In this document: positions 9,145 to 20,844 of the stretch, in pieces
Layout: every line of letters starts with the position of its first letter
How positions within the stretch are numbered: position 1 is the first letter of the stretch
Assembly: GCA_003833135.1 (NCBI GenBank)
Contig: QZLH01000229.1
Location: forward strand, 10,396 to 38,980
DNA length: 28,585 bases
From: Oehlia diaphana
Taxonomy: Eukaryota > Glomeromycota > Glomeromycetes > Glomerales > Glomeraceae
Reading direction: 5' to 3'
Notes under the pieces: generated by a model
What the model was told of the DNA's origin: nothing
Databases searched by the model: none
The model's input: only the letters and a program-made list of their open reading frames with translations
Program-made: the position numbers and the translations under genes

Positions 9145-10787
9145 CTTTTGCTGGAAACTATAAGGAGGTCGTATATGTTTATTTACAATTTGCAGTCAAT
9201 TTAAGGCGGCATTAATGGGCTGGGATCTTATATGATACTGACTTAAATTGTATTGATTGTCTTTTAATAAAAAAAAAAAAAAAATTTGCATACCAATTAG
9301 TTAATCATTCTGTAATTAATGGATGTAAGGTTATTTTTTCTTTAGTTTCAATTATTAATTATGTATTAAAAAATTCAAATTACGGATTCTTGAGTTCTAG
9401 GGCTATATAATCATCACCAATTATAATATCTGGAACGGTTCAATATTTAAAATTGTGAGTCCTGTCAAAATTTCATATTTAATTTATATGTATTAAAATA
9501 CACGATTTAAAAAAAAATGTAGAACTTTTATCAATAATGAATAAAAATTTAGCGTAATTACTTTTTCTAACCATATGTTTCCAGCTTTTATTAGGTTAGG
9601 TATGTAATAATATAACCGAAAGCACGATTAAGTGTGGTTATATAAAATGTGATTAAGTGACATCATCACATCATATGATTTTAAGAAGTTGTAATTTGAT
9701 GAGGTAATTTTTTTTTTTTAAAAAAAAAAAAAATTTCAATTATAACATCATAGATTATAATATATTTATATTTATTTTCTTATAGTGTAATGCTGGTTAA
9801 AAGGTAACTATGCATTTATTATTTGTTATCATATGACAAAAAAAATAAAAAAATAATAATAATAAGTCATTTTAAGGATACCAATGCATTAATAATTTGC
9901 ATATAATTTTTACAAAATACACAAAATCTAATAAATCAAAAAAGAAAAAAAAGAAAATTAAAATTGTATTTATTATTTAATGTTACAAATTTTATATAGT
10001 AAACCATCAATATGTTTTTTCTTTTGGCGTATAGGATATACCGATATAAATTTAATAATAAATCTTATTATTGAAGATATATATATATACAGTATATTAC
10101 TGTATTATAAGATCATGATAAACTCGAGCCTATAATATTATAATATTTGAAGATCTATTATCAAATATATTACATAAAACGTGATATATTGGTTAAACAA
10201 AATATAGAAATATTAAACCATATTATTATTTATTATTTACAATCAAAAGGTCATGAGATAACACAAACATTCAAGCAAAATAATAACAATAAATGACAAT
10301 GAAAGATTTGGAGTTTTTGATACATTTTCATTCTGAAATAGTACAATTATTTACATGATTTTATTTCATTTAAAGTAATCTCATTATTGTAAATATTAAG
10401 CAAGTCCAAATAAACCAATAATTGTAAAAAATTTTAATATCAAATTTTTATTTAATTTTTTTAATTTTTTTAAGCCCTCTATAATCTAAATAATAATTAT
10501 ATATTCGGCCAAAAAAAAATTGACTTTTTTAAACAAATTTCATATTCAATTCCATATATAGAAAAATCTTTTAATTCTGTTTACCTAAATAATTATTTTA
10601 TATTATAAATTACTTTTTATGGAACAAATATTTAAAATTCTATTATTATTAATTATTTACTATCGGTAGCCTTTTTTCTTAATTAAAAAAATCATAAACG
10701 GTTTTTTTTTTTTTTGAAAATTTTTACTTTCTATAATTTAAACCATATCGCGGTAAAAATTTGATTCTTTAATCCTTCTTTCACGGT

Positions 10788-10917
10788 ATTGGAATAACCG
10801 GACCGATAGTTTTTTTTTCGGACTCTGGACCAACAATTACACAAATAACGGCCCGTTTTTTAGGCCGGTTCAATCCGGTCCTAGCCCTTGTGTACCGGGA
10901 CCGGATCGATCCAATCC
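10788..10917. repeat. GGACC/CCGGT foldback element
   Basis: A GC-rich island in AT-rich DNA, with ACCGGACCGAT at the left, CCGGTTCAATCCGGTCC in the middle and CCGGGACCGGATCGATCC at the right. The ends are imperfect inverted repeats: ATTGGAATAACCGGACC against ATTGGATCGATCCGGTCC read on the other strand. It shares the ACCGGACC/GGTCC vocabulary with the cluster at 1-180. It is probably a dispersed non-autonomous element. Boundaries are approximate. Confidence 0.5.
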
Positions 10918-11662
10918 TATTATTAGATAAATATATTTTGCATAACAGCATAACTGCATAAGCCACTTTTCATTGTTTATGTTTATTACCCGCATATTTT
11001 ATTCTTAATTTCTATATTTAAATTATCATCGTTTCACAGATTTTACTGAAAACCGACATAATTTTAACGCGTTGTTGATTCAATCATAGTAACTTATTTT
11101 GGAACATCCGCTAAAAAATTATTCATTGAAGCACAAAACCTTATTTTCCGAATAAATTTATTATTTGTTATAACGAGATTACAAATGAAAACGTTGTAAA
11201 TGTTTTAAAAATATTGCATGCAGAAGCAAATATTGAAAGGATTTTTCACAATATAGGCAAAAATAAAATCTTATTTATCATAGGACTCTTATTACTTGTG
11301 ACCTTGTGATTCATGCAAAAAAAATTAGAAAAGAGTTTTATTGTAATAATAGTAAATATTTATTTCACCACTAAATTTTCACCCATATGATTTCAACTGC
11401 AAAGGCATTAATATCACGTCTATATACATACAGTATACTCATGAAATAGTAAAGTCACGAAGTATACCATGATGTACTTGCAGTACATATAGTCATATAC
11501 AGATTGTACAGTATATTGTGTAGTCTAAAAATAAAAGTCTCACTCCTCCAAATTTCATGATTACTTATAATCACAGGAGAATCACAATACGCTGATCGTG
11601 TTTTTAAGACTTATCAATGTTTTCAGAATTGTGTTACCCATATTAAAAAATAAATTGGCCAG

Positions 11663-11719
11663 ATTACAGGACGATTACCGGACAAAACCGGACAAATTAT
11701 CCTGTAATCGTCCTGTAAT
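11663..11719. repeat. Perfect 16-bp inverted repeat with CCGGACAAA spacer
   Basis: ATTACAGGACGATTAC (11663-11678) is exactly complementary to GTAATCGTCCTGTAAT (11704-11719). The 25-base spacer contains CCGGACAAA twice. This forms a strong hairpin of the same GGAC word family as the other foldbacks. No gene is next to it, so a terminator role is unlikely. Confidence 0.65.
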
Positions 11720-12313
11720 TATAATTAACCCAACGTACACACGTACACAGAATTCTGAAAATTACAATAATTGGAATTTGGAACATTGCTTAATATTGTT
11801 ATTCTCTAGGAATTCCATAATATTATCAGTAAATCTAGGTAAAAAATTTTAAATAGGCAATTAATAATCATAACCTTATTTCTTTCCGCGTAAATTAGGA
11901 TAATGATATAATTCGGAGAACATACCATGTTAAGCAACTTTTTCTTGTATTAATATAAATAAATTAATTAATTATTAAAGCGCGCTTCCTTAAAAAAAGG
12001 GGCATACGCTTGGCAGAGGAATATTTAGATTTTTTAATATGTATTAATAAAAATATTCATCAATCCGTTTTTCAGCCAATTAAAATTCTCTCTTAAATAT
12101 AACATGAGGTTTATTAAATGATTAATGTTTATGTGGCGCAGCAAATGAAGTTTGGTTTTCTTTTGAACGCGCCACGTTATAAATTTAACAAAGCCACGTT
12201 TTCGTAATTCGTATATATTAAAGGCTTTACTAAAAAACAGAAAATAATATTTTTCAATGAATTAATCGTATAATTAATTGAATTATCTGGTGGGAAAAAA
12301 AAAAAAAAAAAAT

Positions 12314-13468
12314 ATGACAAGCAGTTCAGACATAAGAGAATCACAATCAACAACAATACCAGAGAGTGAAGATGGTGAAACAACATTAGTATCACCTACC
12401 CCTGATTCTTCAACAGATTCTTTACATTCACAAGGAATTTCACCATATCCTGCATCACAACCACCATCACCATCACCATATGATGATGATGATTCTTCAA
12501 AAAATAATGGTTTTCCAACTATTTGTGTAATTATTTGTATTTCATTAATAATTCTCTTGGTTATAATAATAATTATAATAAATAACATAGGAGTAATTAA
12601 TGATAAAGATATTTCTAGAATTCCTTTAAATTATGAATTAAGTCTTAAAAGACTTTTTCCATTTAATAGTAGATTTGATTATGTTATTAAAGGAAGAATT
12701 TTTAATAGCAGTGAGATTTCTAAACGAGATAATGTTAATAATAATTCTTCATCTACAAATGTAACATCAACTTCAAATACAACCAATACAAATAATTATG
12801 TATTGGCAGAATTAATTTCTCGTTCATTAATCGTAATCCCACCTGGATGGTATGAAGTACAAGAATTTCGTTATGATAAAGATGGTAAATTTACTCATAA
12901 AGTATTAACAACATTATGTCATATTGAATTTGGATTATCTTCTTTATGGTCAGCTCCTGATGTTGACATTCAATTTACTACTTATCCTCCTTTAAACCTA
13001 ACGAAAAAACTTACTTTACAAGAAAGTATGAAATATTGTAAATGGAAAATTTCTTGGACAATAATTATGAATGGTTACATTCATAAATTATGTCCTAAAA
13101 ATCTTAATATAACAGAAAATAAGAATACGAGTTCATTTGATAGTCAAGGTTATGAAAAAGTTGCTTATTTTAAAGGATTTGAATTTTTTGGTTTCTCTTT
13201 TTTATCTTTGGATTCAAAAATTAATTATGGATATACTACTATTCCAAATATTTTAAATATGATGTCTAGGTAAAATATAATATGATTTTAAATATTATGG
13301 AATTGAAAAATGAATACTGATTTTTCATCTTACTTTTTTTTTTGTAGAAGTGTTTATATAACGAAAGATGCACCATTCCCTCCTATTATACCTGCAATAT
13401 ATACTGCTTATTATAATTTTATAACTAATTCTCGATCTAGTATAAGTCATAAACACAAGAATTCGTAG
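12314..13468 (+). CDS. Orphan single-pass membrane protein, likely type II
   Basis: Exons 12314-13269 and 13348-13468 (GT-AG intron of 78 nt) give 358 residues. The ATG at 12314 follows an A run; the open frame extends upstream only to a TTG. Residues 1-64 are disordered, rich in Ser, Thr, Pro, Glu and Asp. A very hydrophobic Ile/Leu helix spans about 67-92. The rest has many N-glycosylation sequons (NSS 131, NVT 149, NTT 155, NLT 228, NIT 265, NTS 271), which suggests it is luminal or extracellular with a cytosolic N-terminus. Within it, 171-260 looks like a folded domain (IPPGWYEVQEF, Trp 179/212/244/249, Cys 202/242/260). I do not recognise the family. The codon pattern and spliced stop support a real gene. 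Confidence 0.75.
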
Positions 13469-15536
13469 AATATTGATTAATCTAGAATATGTGTTAACTA
13501 TTGAAACTTAAATAAATAATATGTAAATTACATGTACAGTAGATCACGATAAAAGTTCGTATTATTAAAATTTTAAAATTATAAACGTGTGTCAAAGAAA
13601 AGTAATTATAAATACATTTCCATATACATTTATTCCTTTGTTTTTTACTTTCGGAAACACAAGATTTGAAACGAACTTTCGGTGTCATCAGATCATCAGG
13701 TTGAAAATATCATAATTCATAGAAGTTCCGAAGAAAGTAAAAAGATTCAATGGCTTTGGTAATTGCTAGTATGATTATTCATATATTGATTCATAACTCC
13801 ATTACATAACGAATCAATTATAAGATATTGAAAATTTCTAAAACGAATTCACTTTTTTAAAAAGAACAATGTAAACTTTAAGTTTATATTTCAGTTTTAA
13901 AGGTCTAACATGTTATACATATTTACATATCTTTAAAAAATTTTATTACAACGCGTACAAAAAATTTTAGTTTAAAAAATATGGCACTATTTCATGTAAT
14001 ATACTATATCTTGTATGATTTATCTAAAATATTATTTAGAATTATATAAAATAATAGTAGAAATATAAAGAATTAAAAGAATAAAAAAGATAAAGAATTA
14101 TAAGAAAAAGAAGAATTTAAAGAAATAAAATAAAAAATATAAAAAAATTATATTTTATATTTTTTTAAATTGTAAAATGTGAAATTTAAGATCGATTCCT
14201 CTATAAAGTTTTAGAATTTTCTCCAGGTCGGTTTATTATTACAGAAGAGTGATCCTTACAATATAACATAAAAGAATTAAGGATTGTACGATTTGATGAT
14301 GGTACTAAGAAGATTTTTCCTAAATAATACCCCTCTTTGAATACCTCAAGCTATTGCATAAGCTATACAAGCTATCCGAACTCAACCAGTATCTCATTTC
14401 GCCTTAGATTCGATTAATTAGACACTCATTATTGTTGCCTTAGTAACTGGAGTCGGAGCAGCATTAGGATATAACGAATTGATAGACGCATCATTTAAGA
14501 TCTGATGAAGCCTCAATTTAATATCCACTCAAAGGACTTGCTGTGTCTGCTTGTTCTGATAAATAAAGGACTTGTCTACTATGAAAACCAATTCTTAACC
14601 ATAATCTTGATAGGTCCTCTTTACTTACTGCAATTAAACTTTATTGCACGGTCTGGTTTGTTACAAGTACTCCACTAATCTAGTACTAAAATTCCACGGC
14701 ATTACGCGTGCATTGAAATTTTCAATTACCGTGGTTCTCTAATGAGAAAGATTTCATACATAGATCACGTGATGTGAAGGAACGTTAAGTTCGTTAAGTT
14801 CCTTAGTGTTTGGCGCGTAATGTGATGAAAATTTTTGGTAATATAGAGGTATATAGTTGAACGGTAAAGTATAATGATAGTATAAAAGAATAATAAAAAG
14901 TAAAAACACGAGGTAAAACTATTTGAGTTTCATAGAAAAGTTTAATCTGAGTTCACCAGACTGTAAATGGTAATATATGAAAAAGATGGAATCAAATTAT
15001 TATTTCAGCATAAATTCTTATGACTTTAAAACGTAATTTTTTAAAAGTTACAACTATACAATCTCGCTTGTGCGAATACAATTTTCTTCATCAATTTCCA
15101 AAATTCCATTATTCCCTTTTATGCACTTACATATTACATAACATTCTTCTTCAAAAACAAAGAACTATTGCCTCATTCACGATTGTAAATCCCCCATAGT
15201 GAAAAAACCCCCCGACGAAAAACCCCAACGTGATTATATTAATCTTCGGTACGAAAAATTTAAGCATATCAAAGTACTCTCTCCATCAAAGTTCAAGTAC
15301 TAAACAAAGACTTCACATCCTTGTTATGTTTGAGAACAATTTTTTTTTTAATTAAGTTGAATATAATTAATGTTGAATTCTATTTAACTCTCTTTTCAAA
15401 GTATTTTCATCTTTTTCTCACGGTACTTGTTCGCTATCAGTTCTCTCGCCGATAATTAGCCTTAGAAGAAATTTACCTCTCATTTTAAGCTGCAACATAT
15501 TTGACTTTGAAAGCGTATCGAAAACATTGATTTTGA
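13469..15536. other. Gene-poor region with possible decayed coding DNA
   Basis: A purine-rich tract at about 14046-14150 ends in an A/T hairpin. At 14341-14508 one frame reads protein-like segments (QAIRTQPVSHFALDSIN, LIIVALVTGVGAALGYNE) interrupted by several stops; no family is recognised. Near 14764-14773 is ATCACGTGAT, followed by AGGAAC...GTTCCT in inverted order (14778-14803). Poly-C patches lie at 15189-15225. The minus frame at 13494-13688 is probably chance. No intact gene seen. Confidence 0.4.
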
Positions 15537-15860
15537 CTCTATAGTAGCTTTAAATTAGATTTGGATTTAGATGATGAAGATAATAAATCATTAAACGAAC
15601 TTAAAAAGATTTTAAAAAAGACTACTCACCAGCTTTCGTTATTGAGTGGTGTTCCAAGTGAAACTTTAACAAGCTTAATTAAAATACAAAGTGGAGTTCT
15701 TATTGTAATTAAAATAAATTATAAAAGTCACGATGAAATTAGTAAATCAGTCTCCGTAGAGTCAAATGGCCATTTTAATCTTAAAACTTATACGAAGCTC
15801 ACATCCTCCAAAGACAAACCTCTCGTTAGAATTGAATCCCAGGAGAAAAACTTGATATGA
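15537..15860 (+). pseudogene. Unrecognised coding-like fragment without ATG
   Basis: An open frame of about 107 codons runs from just after a TGA (15534-15536) to the TGA at 15858-15860. There is no ATG in it; the first possible start is TTG 15561. The composition is protein-like: an acidic, Lys/Leu-rich amphipathic start (DDEDNKSLNELKKILKKT), then hydrophobic and polar segments. TTAAATTAG at 15550-15558 could be a splice acceptor, making this a last exon whose upstream exons I cannot identify. Otherwise it is a relic. I do not recognise a family. Confidence 0.3.
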
Positions 15861-17477
15861 CTATAGTGAGCATTTTAACCTGATGTATTTAGATGTATTT
15901 AGCACTATGAATATCATTAAAATCCTCCATCAAATCCTTTTTTCGGATTATTGAATATTTAACAATCTGATTTTCCTGTCAAGGATGAGAGCGGGTTTTC
16001 ATGTGAACATGTCACTAGGAGCAATACATTTCAACAGAATCTGGCTTTGTCGGAGATGGTATAAATCAAAAATAAAAATTGTTTATGAAAAATTACTATA
16101 ATAAAATGACTAAAAAAATAATATGAAATCTAGAAAGTAACAACATAAAACTTCAATATATTATTACTTGCTCATTGATGATTTTGCCCTGCAATATCAA
16201 ACATTTTAGACCTAACATTTTAGAGTAATCCCAGATTAAATATTATCGTTATTGACTAAAATGTCTTTCCCATTCCTATCTCCATTTCCATCATAATAAC
16301 TATTACCGCCATCATCGTCATCATCATCTTATAGCAATGTAACACATTGCTCAAATGCTACCTTATCCCTCTATAACACCACCATCGCTACTTGATCCGC
16401 TTGAGTCAGTAAAACGTCCAGCAACTAAACAAAAAATGATTGCTATGAAAGTTCCTTGAAAGTCTGGTTCTATGGCAGGTTCCAATACGTTATCAGTAAG
16501 TTATACTTGAGAGTGCGAAGCACAAGATCTCATAAGAGAATGTTGTACTGAGACAAACTCCGAGACATCTATACGTTTCGTATCATGACAACAAATATGC
16601 TTATATATTGTAAGCAATAATGTCATGAATTATTGTTCGTATTCCTTCTACTGGGAATATCTATAGAAAAGAATAACCATTTAAAAGGCTAGAAATGCTA
16701 AATTTCTCATGCTTCTTATTATTATTAAATAATAGATTCTGAATTATTATTTTTAATTCCAGATTATTGTTTTATATTATATTCTGACTCGTTCGTTTCT
16801 GTTGATTGAAAATCACATATTTTTCGATATTTTCGATATAATTATTAAAAGAAAAGCTAAAATAAACATCTTTCCTGTATAATTTATTAATATTTAAATA
16901 AATAAACAAGTTAATATAATTACTAATATTAGTTTTTTTTATTGTAGTAATTGAAATATTGCATACCTGACAAGTGTAAAATTTTTGAGCAAGATTTTAA
17001 CGTTAAATGTTCCTTTGTGGATTATTCAGGCATAAGTGAATATTAGAATAATTTCTTTTCTTTTCATTTGTTTTGTTTTTCTTAATTTTAATTTTTTAAA
17101 CAAAATATTATAGATTTTTGTTTTCTTTCGTTAAGAGAAACTATTAAATTTAAAATTAATGATAAATATATATAAAATAAAAAAAAATAAATCAGATAAA
17201 TGTTGAGTAGAAAAATAACTCTAAATTTAAATCCAATTGGACTATCTAGAATAAAATAAAATAATAATTCTAATAATTTATAGTTTATGATAAAAAATAT
17301 ACAGAAACACCTTTTTTATAAATCTAATTTCTTAATTCTTTAATGACATGATTTACCGTAAATCACATGGGTTAGTGGGTATTTTAAAATTTCCGCGTGA
17401 GATTCGTTACACGAATCAAAGATCTTATAAATAATGATCGATTAATTTCTAACTTGATTTACTTTCTCCCCAAAAAA
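15861..17477. other. Intergenic region with low-complexity and relic DNA
   Basis: A CATCATCGTCATCATCATC-type run lies at about 16301-16328. A 34-codon frame at 16355-16459 has a plausible but unrecognised peptide (DPLESVKRPATKQK) and is too short to call. From 16720 on the DNA is almost pure A/T. The last 140 bases are the upstream region of the URC4 gene and contain AATCACATGG (17361-17370). Confidence 0.4.
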
Positions 17478-19213
17478 ATGTCTATGCAAGAAATGCATGA
17501 GCAAATTAAATATTTAAAGAGCCTTAAAGCTATTCGTGAACGCTCAAGAAAGGTTTATGAAAAGGCGGAGAAAAATGAACTTGAACATTTCGATGTTGAC
17601 TTTTCGAAGTTACAGAATGCCGTTACCACTGTCATTTCATTAATGGAACGTGATTACAAAGATATTGGTGAAATACCCCCTCACGGTCGTTGGCGCCATT
17701 TTGATGTTGGTGAACGTTCACGTGTACAAATTTTAATTGATCAATGGAAGCAGAATAATATTATTGATCCACAAGAAATTACGCGTCGAATTTTGGATTT
17801 ATTTGTAGTCTCTGTTTTATTAGATGCAGGTGCTGGTAATTCTTGGTCTTATAAAGAACCAGATACCGGATCTAGTTTTAATAGATCTGAAGGATTAGCG
17901 ATTGCATCTTACGATATGTTCAAAGCTGGACTCTTTTCAAGTCAAATTTCTCAACCCCATCAGGTTGATGGTATGTGGCGTAAATTTTATTTTATTTAGA
18001 ATTCGCTTGGGGCAATTTCTTTGACTAACTTGTTTCATATTGAAATGTAAGCCGACAGATTAATCAATATTAGTGTTGATGATGTTCGCAAGGCTTTCCA
18101 AGTGAATGATACTAATCCTTTAGAAGGTCTTGAAGGACGTTCTAATCTGCTCAGTCGACTTGGTCAAGCGCTGAAAAGTCATCCCGAGTTTTTTGGAGGA
18201 AGAGATGGATCGGTATGAAGTAGATTTAAATATTTAACCTTTGTTGCAAAAATTGACATAAACATTTATTAATTACATAGCCAACAAGACCTGGTAATCT
18301 TCTAGGTATTTTTATTCTTTAAATTTATAAATTGAAACAAATAGTTGATCGCTAATGCTATTTTATTGTCTGATCAAATTCAGATTATCTTTTATCGCAT
18401 CCAACAACTACAACCATCCAATCAAAAACTACAGTGAAAATAGACACTCTTTGGTCAGTTGTAGTTGATGGGCTTGCAGAGGTTTGGCCTCCAACTAGAA
18501 CTTCGATAAATGGTGTGTCTCTTGGAGATGTATGGCCTTGTGATGTGCTTGAACCATCAAGAGCAACAACCGATTCAACCGAGCATCTGGTTCCATTTCA
18601 TAAACTTTCACAATGGCTCACTTATTCACTAATTGAACCAATGATAAAAATATCTGCCATCACTTTTGAGGGAGTTGAGCATTTAACAGGATTGCCAGAA
18701 TATCGGAATGGTAATAAAAGTAGTGAAAATATATTTTATGACATTTTTAAAAGCAAAAAATTTAATTAAATAATTTATCATTTTAGGTGGGCTTTTAACT
18801 GATATTGGTGTGTTAACACTTAAGTCGGATGATTCAGAACGTGGTCTTAAATATTATAATGATAATGTTTTGAAACCAGGCCAGAAAGATATTGAAATTG
18901 TTCCAATGTTTGAAGTTGATGACCCTGTGGTTATTGAATGGCGTGCAATGACTGTTGTGCTACTCGATGTAATTGCGGAAAAGATTCGAGAGAACCTTGG
19001 TCTGAATAAAGAACAATTAAGTTTAGCACAAGTTCTTGAGGCAGGGACTTGGAAGGTACCACTACTTTTATAAATTTTGCTTCTCAATAATATAAGCAGA
19101 TGATTGATCAATTACTTTTATTTATTTAGGCCGGAAGAGAGATCGCAAAATCTTTACGTCCGATTACTCGTGGTCCACCAATCGCAATCAAATCCGACGG
19201 TACGGTTTTTTAA
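17478..19213 (+). CDS. URC4: DUF1688 / URC4-type uracil catabolism protein
   Basis: Six exons: 17478-17970, 18052-18212, 18281-18305 (25-nt micro-exon), 18384-18710, 18787-19055 and 19130-19213, all with GT-AG introns of 68-81 nt. They give 452 residues, typical of DUF1688. Recognisable family blocks are LKAIRERSRKVYEKA near the start, GRWRHFDVG, VVSVLLDAGAGNSWSYKE, SEGLAIASYDMF, the LPEYRNGGL block, and the terminal GPPIAIKSDGTVF. In yeasts URC4 is needed for the URC uracil-degradation route, which uses uracil as a nitrogen source; its exact chemistry is not settled. ATG 17478 was chosen because the open frame upstream begins only at GTG. The frame is continuous across all junctions and the protein looks complete. 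No other URC gene is in the window. Confidence 0.88.
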
Positions 19214-19857
19214 AGAATATTGTTTTACTTTGATGTCTTGTTATTAATCGTAAATTGTAAGTGTATAGATGTATAGTATAGAGATGTATTTTCTGTAAAT
19301 TATATTTACATAGGTTTTTTGTTTATTTCATGTTTATTGAAATTTGCATTTTATAATAAAATTAATTTAAATGATTTTGATGTTATGTGATGTTGCAAAC
19401 GTGGATAAATATTAAGCAATGATCACAGTATAGCATGATAGATATTGATTTTGAAATCTCCTTGGGAAGAAGAATAGCAATCTGTGTGGGAAATTACATT
19501 ACATAAGAAACATTTTTTATTACAAGATGATGAAAGAATTGCTTCGCTATATTCATCGACGTAAAAAAAATAAATCCGCAGTTTTATTCTTTCTCTCGTT
19601 TATCCTTTGAACGCACTACGCTGTCTGAGCTTCTTTTCTATAAAGTATAGGAAAATATGCAAATTCATGGAAGAAATTTTATGAACAATTGTTATACACT
19701 TAAATATTATGATATTCAAATATTTATATATTCAGTATTTAGAGAATTGAGTATTACAGACATTGTATTATTGTATTTACTACTTAAATATACATATACA
19801 TATATGTCGTGAGCTGCTTATACTGAAGATTTATATCTTCAATAAAAAGTAAGATAT
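19214..19857. other. Convergent 3' intergenic region
   Basis: About 640 bases between the tail-to-tail URC4 and LAGLIDADG genes. TGAAGATTTATATCTTCA (19824-19841) is a short hairpin close to the minus-strand stop and is followed by AATAAAA, so it may mark a 3' end. The rest is AT-rich without coding likeness. Confidence 0.4.
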
Positions 19858-20844
19858 TTAATATTTATGTACCATAGATCCTTTTAATTTTTTTAATTTT
19901 GCTAATCCCTTTTGATTATATTGTTCACCTCTTTGAATAATACGATAAGCCTTTCTCCATTTAAAGTAATCCACAAATCTGGTAGAATTTAAATGAAACT
20001 GATCAAAGTAAGCTACTGTCTTGAGATTGGTTTGAAAAGAAGAAGCCTTATAATGGTAAATTCCTGTTTCGTCGTCTAAATAGATTGAACCTCCAAATTC
20101 TGACTGTACTTTTTGAAAGATAGTAGGATCTTTTTGTCGTGGAAGATTTGTTCTAATTAAAAAGCACAACTTCACTTTAAGATCACTCGTATCATCAGAA
20201 ATTATAATACTGAAATAACCAGCTAAATCACAGAATCCTGCTAAAAAGTGGTTTTGTTGGATGTTAAAATCGGCAGGAGGCAAAATAGAAACTTCATACT
20301 TTTGATCGAATTTATTGTTTAGTAATTGATCAATAAAATTTGAGGTAATAAATTTTCCATTTGTTAGAGTAAGCATGGCTTTTAATCCTTGTGGATGTTC
20401 CAAAAGATATGTAACAGAATCGTCGCTTATGACCTTACCATAGCCTACACGTTTTTTAATAAAATATGCTAAAGAGTGATCTTTTTCATCAAAAGTTAAC
20501 TCCAATTTATCGTTACTAATGCGTCCATTAGCTTCAATTAATCCTGCCAAATAGTAACCAAATGCTTCATCTGAAATAGGTTTAGCATGTTTTCTTAAGT
20601 GATCAGATATTGGTTTAATCTTGGCATTAGAATCTTCGTTCAACTTGGAAACTAAAGTACTAGGAATAAAATGAGGTTTTGAAGGATGAACAAAATTTCG
20701 TTTCTGATTAAAAAAGGATAAATTATCGCTAAATTTTTTGCCATGTTCGAAGATAAATCTGTAAGTATTTGAAGTTCTACAGCTGCTACCACAAAAAGGT
20801 AAGCGCTTGTAAGATTTAATTAAATTGCCGAGATTGTTTGCCAT
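19858..20844 (-). CDS. Nuclear LAGLIDADG protein, catalytic Asp positions lost
   Basis: A single-exon protein of 328 residues. It matches two-domain LAGLIDADG group I intron endonucleases/maturases: first helix LAGLIEANG (99-107), then LELTFDEKD, IKKRVGYGKV; second helix LAGFCDLAG (201-209), then CFLIRTNLPRQKD, and the C-terminal DYFKWRKAYRIIQRGE and KGLAKLKKLKGSM. In this family position 8 of each motif is the metal-binding catalytic Asp or Glu. Here it is N106 and A208, so DNA cleavage should be lost. Residues 1-60 lie outside the endonuclease fold, with many Lys/Arg and few acids, consistent with a mitochondrial presequence. The frame is intact despite loss of the active site, which argues for a retained role such as RNA binding, intron maturation or mito-ribosome assembly. 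That role is inference. It converges on URC4. Confidence 0.85.
   Translation of the reverse strand: MANNLGNLIKSYKRLPFCGSSCRTSNTYRFIFEHGKKFSDNLSFFNQKRNFVHPSKPHFIPSTLVSKLNEDSNAKIKPISDHLRKHAKPISDEAFGYYLAGLIEANGRISNDKLELTFDEKDHSLAYFIKKRVGYGKVISDDSVTYLLEHPQGLKAMLTLTNGKFITSNFIDQLLNNKFDQKYEVSILPPADFNIQQNHFLAGFCDLAGYFSIIISDDTSDLKVKLCFLIRTNLPRQKDPTIFQKVQSEFGGSIYLDDETGIYHYKASSFQTNLKTVAYFDQFHLNSTRFVDYFKWRKAYRIIQRGEQYNQKGLAKLKKLKGSMVHKY

Larger units (their letters stand above)
9145..12313. other. Long AT-rich intergenic region
   Basis: Contains the 3' flank of the xRRM gene (AATAAAAAAAA near 9267), homopolymer runs (9711-9734) and microsatellite-like TATATATATA (about 10078-10090). A patch at 11420-11520 is rich in AGTATA/TACAGTAT. 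Two GGACC-type foldbacks are listed separately. CGCGC words occur near 11980. The frames at 10781-10966 (-) and 11598-11852 (+) coincide with these repeats and show no protein likeness. I see no supported gene. Confidence 0.5.

Noticed and set aside
10076..10110. TATATATA and AGTATATTACTGTATT as a regulatory palindrome.
   Set aside because: It is a simple-sequence A/T tract far from any supported gene start.
12283..12588. 101-codon minus-strand frame opposite the membrane protein gene.
   Set aside because: It is the antisense of the Ser/Asp-rich segment and begins in the poly-T complement of an A run.
14341..14508. Protein-like frame whose stops could each come from C-to-T changes in CAA, CAG or CGA (RIP-like decay).
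   Set aside because: Every stop codon is one C-to-T step from such a codon, so the pattern is uninformative. The segment matches no family I know. Kept only as possible relic DNA.
14338..14508. Reading TGA as Trp to make this a mitochondrial insertion.
   Set aside because: TAA and TAG stops also interrupt the frame, so a change of genetic code does not open it.
19858..20844. LAGLIDADG frame as part of a mitochondrial group I intron or a mitochondrial contig.
   Set aside because: Neighbouring genes have spliceosomal introns, the frame uses a normal ATG with an added basic N-terminus, and no group I intron core was seen around it.
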